Assembly (NCBI GenBank): GCA_019009955.1
Contig: CM032228.1
Coordinates: forward strand, 71,008,001-71,072,000
Length of the DNA stretch: 64,000 nt
Source of the DNA: Riptortus pedestris
Lineage: Eukaryota > Arthropoda > Insecta > Hemiptera > Alydidae
Reading direction: 5' to 3'
The translations under genes and the position numbers were made by a program. Position 1 is the stretch's first letter. Each line of letters starts with the position of its first letter. Shown in pieces: positions 35,618 to 46,507 of this stretch. The notes beneath the pieces were generated by a model. It searched no databases. It was given only the letters and a program-made list of their open reading frames with translations, and was not told the origin of the DNA.

Positions 35618-36157
35618 CTGTTACCGCTCTAGCGGTCGCAATTTTTGTTTGATCCTTACCAAACTTCATATTTAAGCGTTTTATGTAAAAAGAAAGATCA
35701 AGTTCGTTAACGGCTGAAATCGGACCAGTGGGAGGGGGGGTTTAGAGGGGAGGATTTTCGAAAATTCGAAATATCTCCGTTACTATACGTCGGATCAAAA
35801 GATTGTATAGAATCAATCTTATTGCAAATTAAATTTACTATAAATATTGTTCTATACATTAATTCTCTATCTTGAATATTAACCGAGATATTTGCATTTG
35901 TATTCTGCGTGTCACCAATAGGCTATGTTCGGAGTTTCCGACGAGAGCTCTGGCGGCCGTTTCCATAACTATCGTCCCTCGTGAATAGGTTTAGAGGTTA
36001 GGTTAACTGTTAGAAACTACTGGGTTATTACGCCCTAAATAATGTTTTAGGTTTAGAGGTTTCTCACTACTACAGTTGTTATTAGGCAGATTCCTCTATT
36101 GTAAAACTTCACGTGGGAAATCTGCTTAGTTTACGCATCCCCTGCGTGACGGACTTT
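35414..36157 (-). repeat. Family A repeat, full length, long TA tract
   Basis: Starts TTAGCAGATTTCCC, has a TA tract of about 70 bp (35540-35613), then TTGTCTGTTACCGCTCTAGC, and ends TGCGTGACGGACTTT. It is one of the most complete copies. Confidence 0.85.
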
Positions 36158-36781
36158 TTTTCATACAATTTACTGTAGAGCGAAATGCAATTTAGAGTGA
36201 TATTTTATTTAGCAAACATATAAAAATAACAACTAGTGAAAGAAGTAGTCTAAAATTATGTCACACTTACACTAAATCTAAAATGATTAAACAACAAATA
36301 GTAGTGAAAAAAGAGGGTGTTACCCCCAACGTAAAAGGTCTATCCCACTACTCCCGGAACAGGGTTACTGTGAGTTCTTTGTTATGCTTGTACAATAGGT
36401 TCGATCTTTGCGCAAGTGAACGAGCATTATGAACGATACATGGTGTGTATAGAGAGCGAAAGGCTTCCCAACTCTTATTATAGCTCTTTCTTTCTGCCTT
36501 TTCATTCCCCTACCTCTTCCATCCCATCGCTACTACGAGCACTCGATTAAAATAAAAACTTCATTCAATGCCCCCACGACCCTACAACCACCACACTCCA
36601 AACAATGAAAGATTCTCCCTCACGTTTAACAAAAGGAACGACGTTTCAACTACAGCACACTCCCTCCACTATTTTATTTTGTTATTTTCTTTTTTCTTTT
36701 TTTTTTTTTTGATTTATGTTTTTAGCTCTCTTAAGAGAAACCAGTTATAGATGTTGTACTCGTGGAACTATATTTGAAAAA
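36158..36781. other. Intron sequence, no gene
   Basis: Nothing recognised except a short family A start at 36722-36770 (TTTAGCTCTCTTAAGAGAAA) facing the next copy. Confidence 0.4.
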
Positions 36782-36977
36782 TCCGTCAAACAGGGGCTGC
36801 GTTAGCTATTTCTCACGTGCGTCACGTGTCTGCATATATCTCAAAACGTAAATGTTCAATGAGGTTTATATTTCGTATTTAGGCTTCAAATAAAGTGCTT
36901 CATAATATAACTGATTATTGTTTATATGACATTAGTCGGAGTGGGGGTTTACTGTAAGTGAAAAAATAAATGCACAT

Positions 36978-38273
36978 TAGGGTGGGCCGAAAAAAAATTT
37001 TAATTTTTTTTCTTAATGCTATACCGAAAAAAACTTGTCTCTATTATGTGTTATCAAAATGCAACAAAGAAAAAATATATATACCTAACCCCCAACTAGC
37101 GCAACACACTTGAAATTTCGAAATTTCACTAAAATCATACGTTTTTGTAATTATTTTTAAAGCATCTTAATAGTTTCGTATTGGGCTGTTATAGTGATAG
37201 CCCTTTACAGTAGAGTTTTAAAAATAAAAAAAAATGGAAAAGTATAATTTTATTAATCTGAGGTAGCACAACGGACATGAAAATCACGCATTATACAGTC
37301 AAGTGTAGATCAAATGCCGGGCTTCCCCCTCTTATACTGCCTCTACCCATAGCTCACTACCGTTTCATGTTCTTTGTTACTCGGCAGTTTACGTCTGCAG
37401 ACGCGTAGACGCTGTGAGTGGACGGTTCGAATTAAGTTGATAATTTATTGAGTGAAGTTTAAGTTTAAATTCGCGTTTAAATGATGGCTGCTGCTAAGAA
37501 AATAACTCGCAGTGATTTTGATTGTCCATTGTTTGGCTGCCCGAGGGAATTGCCTGTGAGTAAGTTTCCAACTTACAAAGATGTCCTTAGGAGCTGTTTC
37601 CACGAACAGTACCTTCTAGCCTCTTGAAAACTTCTTGGTGCCAAGAACAGAGATGGTTTCATACGAACAACGCTGCTATCAAGAGCTCAATGCCAAGTTT
37701 TTCCAGCAAACAAGATTTCAAACTTACAAATATTTAAAGGACTATTCTAAGAGAAGCACAATAAAATGTTGAAGTCTGGGAATTGACAATTTGCATTTCA
37801 TGATAAATTTTGTAATTAATAAACTCACTTGGAAAATGTAAATTGCCTATTTATTTTTTTTCTACAGGTAATTGTTCCATCAACATTATATTTCTAAAAA
37901 AACACATGGGTTTAAAAAATTAGATGCTGCACTGCACTACAGCCGGTCAACTATATTCAACTATATTAAAGGCATTTGCGCTACCTAAAATTAAAAGAAA
38001 TATATATTTTCAATAACCCATTGTGTTTTTAAAACTCTAATATAAATGATTTTCACCATAGCAGTTCAATATCTAGCTGTTTGCTACTTTAAAAAAAAAA
38101 TTGTAAAATCCTGTGATTTTAGTGAAATTTCGAAATTTCAAGTGTGTTGCGCTAGCTGGGGGTTAGGTATATATTTTTTTTCTTTGTTGCATTTTGATAA
38201 CACATAATAGAGACAAGTTTTTTTTGGTATAGCATTAAGAAAAATAAATAAAAATTTTTTTCGGCCCACCCTA
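36978..38273. mobile_element. 1.3-kb DNA element with 160-bp inverted repeats (hAT-like by target duplication)
   Basis: Arms 36978-37137 and 38114-38273 are near-perfect inverted repeats starting TAGGGTGGGCCGAAAAAAA. The perfect 8-bp duplication ATGCACAT flanks it (36970-36977 and 38274-38281). An 8-bp duplication is typical of hAT, P and Merlin elements; the TAGGG start favours hAT. The interior holds only a short frame (37481-37627). Confidence 0.85.
37481..37627 (+). pseudogene. Short protein remnant inside the 1.3-kb element
   Basis: 48 codons from ATG: MMAAAKKITRSDFDCPLFGC, then PRELPVSKFPTYKDVLRSC, ending at a TGA. The CPLFGC start hints at a zinc-binding N-terminus of a transposase or an associated protein, but I do not recognise the family. 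Beyond the stop, similar-looking codons continue in a shifted frame, so it is probably a truncated relic. Confidence 0.4.
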
Positions 38274-38539
38274 ATGCACATATCTCGGTTAATAATGAAG
38301 ATAATGAAAATATGTACATAACAACATTTATAGAACGCTATATTTGTAATAAATTGATTCTACATAATTTTTCGATCCGACGCATAATAACGGAGATATT
38401 AAGAATTTTCGAAATCCTCCCCCTCCCCCTGGTCCGATTCCAGCCGTTAACGAACTTGATCTTTCTTTTTGTATAAAACGATTGCATATCAAGTTTGGTA
38501 ACGATAAGACAAAAATTGCGACCGCTAGAGTGGTAACAG

Positions 38540-38596
<57 letters not shown>

Positions 38597-38597
<1 letters not shown>

Positions 38598-38958
38598 TAG
38601 CTCAGATACCTGGCTTCGCCCGGGAATTCATTTGAGGCTGGATGGTGAAGGTATTTTTTTGGCAAGGCTTTACGTTGCACAATATTTTGGCATTTACCCT
38701 TCCCAGTGTTTAGGTTTAATACCCGTCGTTTCTGTGGATTTGTTAATAATAAAATTAATTTTGTATGTAAGACTTCACTGGGTTAGTAGTAATATACACA
38801 CCAAGTTTCATAAAATTCGGTTCAGCCGTTTATGCGTGAAAAGGTAACAGACACCAAAGAAACAAAATGCAGTTATGGTGTCTATGACATGTGAACGAAA
38901 AGTTATCGTGAAATTTCGCGAAAAAAATCAATGTACAGACAAAGGTTACAATTTTATA
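38597..38958 (-). mobile_element. Helitron-like element, truncated
   Basis: On the - strand it ends with the GGGCGAAGCCAGG hairpin and CTAG (38600-38597). Only the two terminal parts remain, joined near 38785; the inner units present at 38965-40310 are deleted. It abuts a TA tract. Confidence 0.7.
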
Positions 38959-38964
38959 TATATA

Positions 38965-40305
38965 CTAGTTCAGATACCAGGCTTCGCCCGGGAATTGATT
39001 TGAGACTAAATGGTGATGGTATTTTTTTGGCAAGGCTTTACTTTGTACAATATTTTGACATTTACCCGTCCCAGTGTTTAGGGTTAGCCCCGTTGTTGGC
39101 ATTTGTTAATAATAAAATTAATTTTTTATGTAAGTCTTCACTGTCCTCCAAATTGTCATATTTCCCGTCTCATGTGCATTATGCATAGATTTCAGTTATT
39201 AAGGACAAAATATTAACATAGATTTGAATTAATTTTTCCAGGTGAGGTACCTCATAGTTCAAATTGGAATGAATTGTTGAGCATATCAATATTTCTACGC
39301 AAATTACTTGCTCCACACATTGTTCCTGGAGAAATGTATAAAACAAAAGTTAATCTAAATAACAAAGTAAACAACTTTTGTTATGTGCATGTTTGTCGAA
39401 AAACAAATAGACAATGGAATATCGCGAATTTTGATTTCAGGCCTCCCTTATAACCCCCACTCCCGTTCTAACCTAAAAATTTTAATATAGCTTATAATCG
39501 TGAAAGAATTAATGCTAATTGACAAACCGAGTTTTTTTAAGTTCGGTTCAATCGTTAGCGCCCAATGAAATAGTTGACTCCCGCTTTAGTTTATAGTGTA
39601 TATCTCGTTTATACTTTGTTAAAAGACAAAAATGAATATGACAAAAGTTACTCTAAATAACAAAATAAACAACTCTTGTTATGTTCAAATTTGACGAAAA
39701 ACGAATAGAAGTCGAAAATACCGCTATTTTTAAATTCAGGCCTCCCTTACAACCCCCACTCCTGCCCGTTCCTAGAAATGTTGGTGTAGCTTGTTATAAT
39801 GAAAGCGTTAGTGCTAATACACATACCGAGTTTTATTTATTTCTGTTGGGTCTTTTGTCCCAAATAAAATTGTTCACTTCCGCTGTAGGTTTTAGCGTAT
39901 ATCTCGTTTATAAATCGGTATATGAAAAAAGTGTATATAACAAAAGTTACTCTAAATAACAAAATAAACAACTTTTGTTATGGTCATATTTGACGAAAAA
40001 CCAATAGGAAACGAAATATCGCTATTTTTAATTTCAGGCCTCCCTTATAACCCCCACTCCTGTTCATCTCAGAGAATTTTAATATAGCCTAAAGTCTAAG
40101 TTGGGTTAGTACTAATATACATACCAAGTTTCATAAAATTCGGTTCAGCCGTTTATGCGTGAAAAGGTAACAAACAAACAAACAAACAAATAAACAAACA
40201 AACAGACACCAAAGAAACAAATTGCAGTTATGGTGTCTAGGACATGTGAAACGAAAAGTTTTCGTGAAATTTCGCGAAAAAAATCAATGTACAGACAGAG
40301 GTTAC

Positions 40306-40310
<5 letters not shown>
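38965..40310 (-). mobile_element. Helitron-like element with repeated inner units
   Basis: On the - strand it ends CTAG (38968-38965) after the CCCGGGCGAAGCCTGG hairpin. Its start is the TCTGTACATTGATTTTTTTC block (about 40300-40280). Inside, a unit of about 280 bp with AACAAAAGTTACTCTAAATA and GGCCTCCCTTATAACCCCC occurs three times. Confidence 0.75.
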
Positions 40311-40362
<52 letters not shown>

Positions 40363-40493
40363 TAAACAGTTTTGAACGGACCTCATTTTCGTCATCTCCT
40401 GGGTAGGATCGATGGGCATTTGAAGAAAAATTTCGAAAATCGCGTCATGAGTACGACCTCAATAGCTGATTTCCCTTAAGGGGAATCTGCTAA
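40311..40493 (+). repeat. (TA)n tract plus family A terminal arm
   Basis: About 50 bp of TA (40311-40360) then TTTTGAACGGACCTCATTTT, CGCGTCATGAGTACGACC and the terminus AATCTGCTAA (to 40493). The other arm is replaced by the Helitron start. Confidence 0.75.
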
Positions 40494-40600
40494 ACTGACC
40501 TCAAATTTCCATCGACCCTACCCCCTAAGAGATGACGTAATTGAGGTCCGTTCAAAATTATATAAATATTTCTCAAGATATTCTGTTCAAAAGACGTTAG

Positions 40601-40905
40601 TCTAAAGACGTTTTGACAAAAGAACGTGTGTCGAACGAACTTGGCTTCACAGCCGTATCCGAAGAGTGTTGGAAATACACTTTAATACATTTCCGTTAAA
40701 CTCAACTTTGTCCTAGGCTAGCACTCACGTGCAGCACACGCCCAGCTAAAGAGATCTGAAAGATAGAAACGAAGTCATCCCAAACATGTCAAAAGTTATA
40801 AACATGTTAAAGTGTATTTCCAACACTCTTCGGATACGGCTGTGAAGTCAAGTTCGTTCGACACACGTTCTTTTGATGAAAAGTCAGTTTGTTAAACGTC
40901 TTTAG
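40601..40905. repeat. Inverted repeat / foldback element
   Basis: Arms 40601-40686 and 40817-40905 are reverse complements over about 85 bp, including GTGTGTCGAACGAACTTG and GTATCCGAAGAGTGTTGG. The 130-bp centre has no coding frame. A part of the centre and one arm recurs in reverse at about 41560-41668. Confidence 0.85.
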
Positions 40906-40944
40906 ACAAATATCTCTGGAATATGCTGGATGGTAGAGGAACAA

Positions 40945-41060
40945 ATGTATAAGGATCAATAAGAAGGCCAAGTCCTCTACTGGTTTTTATTATAATGCAG
41001 AGTGCACTTTCGGAGTCAACGCTCCATCCTCAGTGCCTGCTGACAAACACAACCACGAGT
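40945..41060 (-). mobile_element. Retroelement terminal repeat (Penelope-like candidate), copy 1
   Basis: Shares about 80% of its bases with the inverted copy at 45845-45940. Read on the - strand it contains TTTGTCAGCAGGCACTGAGGA, then GGAG..CTCC and GAAA, then TTATTGATCC. The motif order resembles the hammerhead core found in Penelope-like elements. No protein frame is attached. Confidence 0.45.
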
Positions 41061-41559
41061 TAATTTAACATTCATAGCATGGCACAAAAGCAAAATAAAA
41101 CAACAGTCATAAAACCAGACACAAAATAATGAGTAAAACAATGGAAAATCTTAAAACTAGTCAACAAATAAAACTAGAAAATCTAATAACTAGTCAACTA
41201 CTAAAAAATTAAAACCAAAACAATAAAAAATCTACTAACAAGTCAACTAATAAAAGAAGCAAACAACGATAAGCATATGTCAAATCTATAAATAAAATTA
41301 AAACTATAAAACCTACACAAATTACAGATGTATATGGGAAACATATCATAGAGGGTGGGAACCTCTGAAAAAACCCACAGAGGAACTGTAAGAGACCTCT
41401 AAAAAAAAAAAAAGTTTGAACAGAATATCTTTTGAACAAGGCAGTTTGCCTTACAATCCAATCGTTCCAACGCTGTTTCGCGTTGCTGATGAGTCGCCGT
41501 ATGACGAAAACGATCAACAAAGTCCCACTTCTAACACTGAAACTAAACTATAACGGGAT

Positions 41560-41668
41560 GCACTTTCAGTGCGTTGATGTGTTTGGGATGATTTCGTTTC
41601 GATCTTTCGGATCTCTTACACTAGGCGTGAGCTTTCGGACAAAGTTGAGTTTAACGGAAATGTATTGA
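41560..41668. repeat. Partial copy of the 40601-40905 foldback
   Basis: TGTTTGGGATGATTTCGTTTC and GGACAAAGTTGAGTTTAACG match the reverse complement of 40700-40800 with few changes. The frames at 41432-41668 and 41566-41901 cross it and are not genes. Confidence 0.65.
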
Positions 41669-41901
41669 AGTAAATATTTCTCTGTTACCCCTCTGTCGGT
41701 CGCCATCCCTTGCTCTCCATGTTTTTTTGTTAAGAACTCGAAATTACGAGACCCGAAACAACTTACACATAGGAGTAAAAACATTGATGATTGTGCAGCA
41801 AACATGTTGAATGACAGACAGATGTTTATAAATTGATGGTCTTTAAAATGTCCTAAAAAGGGAAGAAAATGTCTCCCACTGAATTTGAATAGAATTAGCA
41901 T

Positions 41902-42867
41902 CTAACACACAACAATACTAGTGTAAGCATCTAACACACAACAATAAAATTTAATACACTAACAACACATATTGAAAAAGTGTTATATTATAAGTTTTAA
42001 AGAAGCTAAAATTCGTTTTATACTTCAAAAAATAAACAATAACATAAAGTATTTATTATCCAACACTAATAATTTAATCATTGCAGGGAAGTAATAAAAA
42101 CAAGTCTTTGGGAACAAAAAAATGAAAAATAACTCAAACCATATATTTTTAAAGAAGAGTTCAAAAACCTTTTGCCCCTTTTACTTTTAAGAATATTAGA
42201 TTTTTCCAATCTCATTATTCTCGGAACTAATTAATTTACCATGTCACCTTCATCGAAAATTCAGATCCAATTGAATTAGCCAACAAAGGATGAAGAAAAT
42301 ATCTACAATTTTATTTTTCATAAATACTATCCCACTATATAATATTCCAAAATGTTATTAGAGACACAACTGAAAGTTCAGTATTCACGATTAAAATTTT
42401 GCAATAAATCATGGATCAATAAATATACAAATTTAATTTTCATGTACAAGACAAATAATTCCATTACTTTGTTCAATTAGTAAAACGCCACTTTCTAAAG
42501 TAATTATCAGCATCCTGCAATGCAAGCTCAATTCTAAATTTACTATGGATCCCAGAAATAAATATGAGATAGAATCAAACTCAATAGTTCTAGTAGCTCT
42601 TATATATAGAAGTATGGAGGGAAGCAAGCCTTCTTTTGTAACACCTGTACTTTTCTTCTAATGAGTATATATAACTGTTAAAATGTATGTATGTCAACAT
42701 TTTAACAGTTAGTTTGCAGTAGAAAAATTGTTAAAAGGAATATTCCGTTCAGAGAGAACAATATATATCTGAAAGTCAGTGAATACATAGTGATAGTCAG
42801 AAAAATCACTCCCATCTAGAACGTTTTGTCTGAAAAAGACTCAGTCTTGTCCATACAATAAAACTTC
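41902..42867. other. Intron sequence with one hairpin
   Basis: No gene. A perfect 14-bp-arm hairpin lies at 42673-42710 (AACTGTTAAAATGT, 10-base loop, reverse complement). Confidence 0.5.
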
Positions 42868-43225
42868 GGGACTGCGTAAACTAAGAAAATTTCCCAAATG
42901 CTAGGGACTCTACAGATCTACCACCATCAATTCTCCATTCTATGTAAAGAGAACATGAAATTTCTCTGTTGAATGTGGAACTCAGCGCCTCAGATGCTCT
43001 GAGTGAAGAAACCAGTATTAGTAGGAACGGAAATTTACAGATAACTATAAGTTAAAAAACGCAAATGTCACAATTAATATTCCTGTTAGAGCAAAAAATA
43101 CATAGGACAACGTTTGTAGCAACTGAAATACGGAATAAGAATGGAACTATAATATTTTTCTATCCAACTCATAATGACGGTGATATTTTGATTTTTTAAA
43201 TTTTTCCTTTCTTTAGCCCCCCCCC
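42868..43225 (+). repeat. Family A-related repeat, diverged
   Basis: GGGACTGCGTAAACTAAG and AATTTCCCAAATGC match the family start; AACTCATAATGACGGTGATA matches its inner part. The end is lost. Confidence 0.45.
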
Positions 43226-43351
43226 CTCCCACTTCCTCTTTGTCAGATCGTAATAATATGTCATATTTGAGCTTAGGTTAACAGGTTTAACCATATAATA
43301 TCTTATTGCTAACGTAAGATGAGTAAGGGGTTTACAGAGGACTGAATATTT

Positions 43352-43460
43352 AGTTATTTATTTACGTCCACTTTGTGCAACTACGGCTAATTGAGACAGG
43401 TAACCACCCTGTTCTAGCCAGGGTGGGTCTAAGGATATCATTTGATGAGTTCAGAAATAT
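43352..43460 (-). repeat. SINE fragment, tail half
   Basis: ACGTCCACTTTGTGCAACTA, GGCTAATTGAGACAGGTAAC and the following TAAGGAT block match the tail half of the SINE; the tRNA-like head is missing. Confidence 0.65.
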
Positions 43461-43704
43461 TAAATAAGCAATAAGATTGGAATTATAAAATTTTGCAATG
43501 ACTCATAATTAAGGAAATATTTTAAATGTATTGTCCCCTCCCCCTCTAACCCCCCTTCTCCTGCTCCTATTTCAGCAATTAATGAACTTGATTCTAATCT
43601 GTAACGGACTCTAAATTTTCCAATTCTAGAAACATTTGCTGGCCAAATTTACTTCCCGTTCCAATGTTAAAATTTGTCAATTGATAGTTGACTAATTTTC
43701 AATT

Positions 43705-43819
43705 TTAGCAGATTTCCATTGAGGGAAATCAGCTATTGAGGTCGTACTCATGACGCGATTTTCAACATTTTTCTTGTACATCTATCCTACCCAGGAGATG
43801 ACGAAAATGAGATCCGTTC

Positions 43820-43871
<52 letters not shown>

Positions 43872-44396
43872 TTGTCTGTTAACGCTCTAGCGATCGCAAT
43901 ATTTAACCGTTTTATATAAAAATATAGATGAAGTTCGTTAATGACTGAAATTGGACCAGCGGGAGGGGGGTTTAGAGGGGAGGATTTTAGAAAATTCGAA
44001 ATATCTTCGTTACTATACGACGGATCGAAAAATTGTATATAATTAATCGTAATGCAAATTAACTTTACTATAAATATAGTTAGTTATGTACATTTATTTC
44101 TTATCTTGAATATTAACCGAGATATTTGCATTTTTCAGTTTTCAGCCTTTAATAAACCCCCACTTCTACTCGTGTTACATAAACAATACTCTGTTATATA
44201 ATAAACCACATTATTAGAAGCTTAAATACCAAATATTGATTTCCAGAGACCATTATTAGAAGATTTCTTTTTACCGTTTGTATTTATTCATTTAATATTC
44301 ACGGTGGTGTTGTGTTAGCACTATGTAGGTTTATCTATTATTAATCTTCTCGAGGGAAATCTGCTTAATTTAAGCAGCCCCTGTGTGGCAGACTTT
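43705..44396 (-). repeat. Family A repeat, full length
   Basis: Starts TTAGCAGATTTCC, TA tract at about 43825-43867, then TTGTCTGTTAACGCTCTAGC, ends GGCAGACTTT. It lies about 135 bp before a receptor exon. Confidence 0.82.
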
Positions 44397-44531
44397 TTCT
44401 CCTCGCACTACCGTCCAATACAACAGATGATTTCCCTTAAGGGATCTTTTGAATCATTCAAACCTTTGCTACCTTTCTTGGATGTCTTGACTTTTCATGG
44501 ATTATTATAAAAGGCATGTGTACTGTTTTAG

Positions 44532-44715
44532 GTTCTCAGGTCTGATCGGAGCACTGGGAGGGAACGGATACTCTGGCCTGCCTTCAGTAGCAGGTCTAGA
44601 TGAGAGCCTGTCTGACGTAGCCATCAGGAAGAAGTACCCTTTCGAGCTTGAAAAGGCCATTCACAACGTCAAGTTCATACAACACCACACTCAAAGACAA
44701 GACGAATTTGATGCT
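44532..44715 (+). CDS. nAChRalpha2: Nicotinic acetylcholine receptor alpha subunit, exon for the late cytoplasmic loop
   Basis: The first G completes Arg; then 61 codons from FSGLIGALGGNGYSGLPSVA through DESLSDVAIRKKYPFELEKA to QHHTQRQDEFDA. The block YPFELEKAIHNVKFIQHH is the amphipathic segment before M4 that is well conserved among insect alpha2-type subunits. Acceptor TGTTTTAG (to 44531), donor GTAAGT (44716). It ends in phase 0. A second AG at 44537-44538 (CTCAG) could serve as an alternative acceptor but would break the frame. Confidence 0.93.
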
Positions 44716-45544
44716 GTAAGTATAATGAGTTTTTGACTTGCAACATATCCTTATAATAATGGGGTGTCAATGGTCAAATTCATTTTACACTTGCAACACA
44801 TCCATCAGAAACGGATAACAAACAGTCGGTACCAATGTGAATAAGTCATTATGTTAAAGCTACGTAGGCCTCTGCCAATTTTTGCAATAATAAATTTCAT
44901 AAACCATCGATCACTGATAGTAATCATTAATATCTTAATGTAATCATGTACCATTATTTAAAGCTACATTTTATTTTTAAATTAATAATATACAAAATGA
45001 TGGGAATAAAAACATAGATGACTGCATCTTTGTAAAGGGCTCTGTCAGACAGACTGATGAGGCGACACATAAAATGGATTTGGAAATTGGCCAATACATT
45101 TGACAACCTCCTGCTTTTTTCAAAATGATTTAGGTAAGTGTTGAGAACTGTTGTCCACTTTAGGAAGCAATTTCATGAAACTTATTATAATGTTATTTTA
45201 TACAGAAATATTATTAAAATTAATGTCTACTTTTTGTCTCCTCAAAGGAGTAAAGGAATATAGTACCCTCATAAGATGGTGATAATGCTTTGATCCCATT
45301 GCTTCCTTAACCTCTGAATAAGCAGAATTGCCACATTTTGTCATATTTTATTCCTTCTTCGGTGACCTAAACACAAACAAACATTTCTATCATTTATAAA
45401 ATATTCCTTATGCAAATGAAATAAATTACTTACACGACTTTCATAATATTTCACTATATGAAGCTTAAATCAACAAAGCATAGATGTAAATAAAAAGGAA
45501 TTACATAAAATTCCTAAAACATATTGCACATAATTATTCTAATT

Positions 45545-45597
45545 GGCGACAAGGGCAGGTTATGTATGTAACCTGTACATAACCTGCCCTTGTCGCC
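45545..45597. repeat. Perfect 22-bp-arm inverted repeat
   Basis: Arms 45545-45566 and 45576-45597 are exact reverse complements (start GGCGACAAGGGCAGG) with a 9-base loop TGTAACCTG. It is far more GC-rich than its surroundings. It may be a foldback remnant or an RNA hairpin; nothing identifies it. Confidence 0.85.
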
Positions 45598-45844
45598 CCT
45601 AGGGAGAGATGACACTAAGAATTATATTCGTAGACTAGCCGTGTTACCCATCGTTGACAAGTAGAAATATAACTGGCTTCCTGTAGAATATAAAGATTGG
45701 ATTGGGGACTGAGGTTCTTAGTTGAATATTTATAAAATTTTCTATTGGTTTTATCCTGGATTTATTTTGGTTTTAATGTTTCTATTTTTGTAACTGCTTT
45801 TTACACTGTTGGTCATGCTATGATTAGATAGACTTAAGGTTTTT

Positions 45845-45940
45845 GTTTGTCAGCGGGCATTGACGATGGAGCGCTGACTCCCAAAGTGCACTCCGAACAA
45901 CAGTAGAAGACAAGCCCTTTTTATTGATCCTTATCGTCTT
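45845..45940 (+). mobile_element. Retroelement terminal repeat (Penelope-like candidate), copy 2
   Basis: TTTGTCAGCGGGCATTGACGA, GATGGAGCGCTGACTCC, AAAGTGCACTCC and TTTTTATTGATCCTTA match the reverse complement of 40945-41060. Core bases of the hammerhead-like motif are changed here. Confidence 0.45.
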
Positions 45941-46303
45941 TAAATGAGTGGACTCCCATTAATCGATAAGTACCCATAAATATTCATAGAAATCTTCTTT
46001 GCCGTTTGTGAGTGATAGAATAAAAAACGTGCCGACAGGCGGACAAGTTTTTCTATTTTGATGTCATTGCTCTTAGAATGGTCTGAATCGTAAAAAGAAA
46101 TTGATTCCCGAAAAATTTAAATAGAAAACCAAACAAACCTGCCGTTCACATAGATTCCGTCGCTGAAGAAATCCCGATACCTGATGGAAATCGAAAACAC
46201 ATCACAAAAGTAATCGAGAGGACACACATAACTCATATATAATTCTATCTTTCCAGAATAATTTTCACGTTTAATTTCAGAGTTCATTTCTAACTGCCTA
46301 CAG

Positions 46304-46507
46304 GAAGACCAGGACTGGGGTTTCGTGGCCATGGTTCTGGACAGGCTTTTTCTGTGGATCTTCACGATGGCCAACATCATCGGGACTATAGCCATCCTCT
46401 GCGAAGCACCTTCTCTCTACGACGACACCAAGCCCATCGACAAGGAGATCTCCCACGTCTATCAGGCCAAGTCCTACCCGCCAGGGGCACAGAATATGGA
46501 TTTCTAG
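46304..46507 (+). CDS. nAChRalpha2: Nicotinic acetylcholine receptor alpha subunit, last exon with M4 and stop
   Basis: 67 codons: EDQDWGFVAMVLDRLFLWIF begins M4, then TMANIIGTIAILCEAPSLYD leads out of the membrane, and the tail ends PPGAQNMDF with TAG at 46505-46507. The acceptor is CCTACAG (to 46303). The extracellular tail after EAPSLYDDTKPID is short, as in the family, but its last 20 residues look unlike subunits I know. The five exons together give about 370 codons, roughly the C-terminal two thirds of the protein. A candidate polyadenylation signal AATAAA is at 46884-46889. Confidence 0.93.
   Translation, partial: EDQDWGFVAMVLDRLFLWIFTMANIIGTIAILCEAPSLYDDTKPIDKEISHVYQAKSYPPGAQNMDF

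Larger units (their letters stand above)
36782..38545 (+). repeat. Family A repeat, + orientation, interrupted by an 8-bp-duplication element
   Basis: Starts TCCGTCAAACAGGGGCTGCG and resumes after 38281 with ATCTCGGTTAATAATGAAG, running to CGCTAGAGTGGTAACAGAC and the TA tract (to 38596). The 36978-38273 element sits in the ATGCAAATATCTCGG segment. Confidence 0.75.
44716..46303. other. Last receptor intron; contains a strong hairpin and a retroelement terminal repeat
   Basis: 1.6 kb. No gene. The hairpin at 45545-45597 and the repeat at 45845-45940 are described separately. It ends TAACTGCCTACAG. Confidence 0.6.

Noticed and set aside
39681..39959. Similar short frames at 39681, 53972, 54975 and 41 as a gene family.
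   Set aside because: They are the same Helitron sequence in different copies, with no coding constraint visible.
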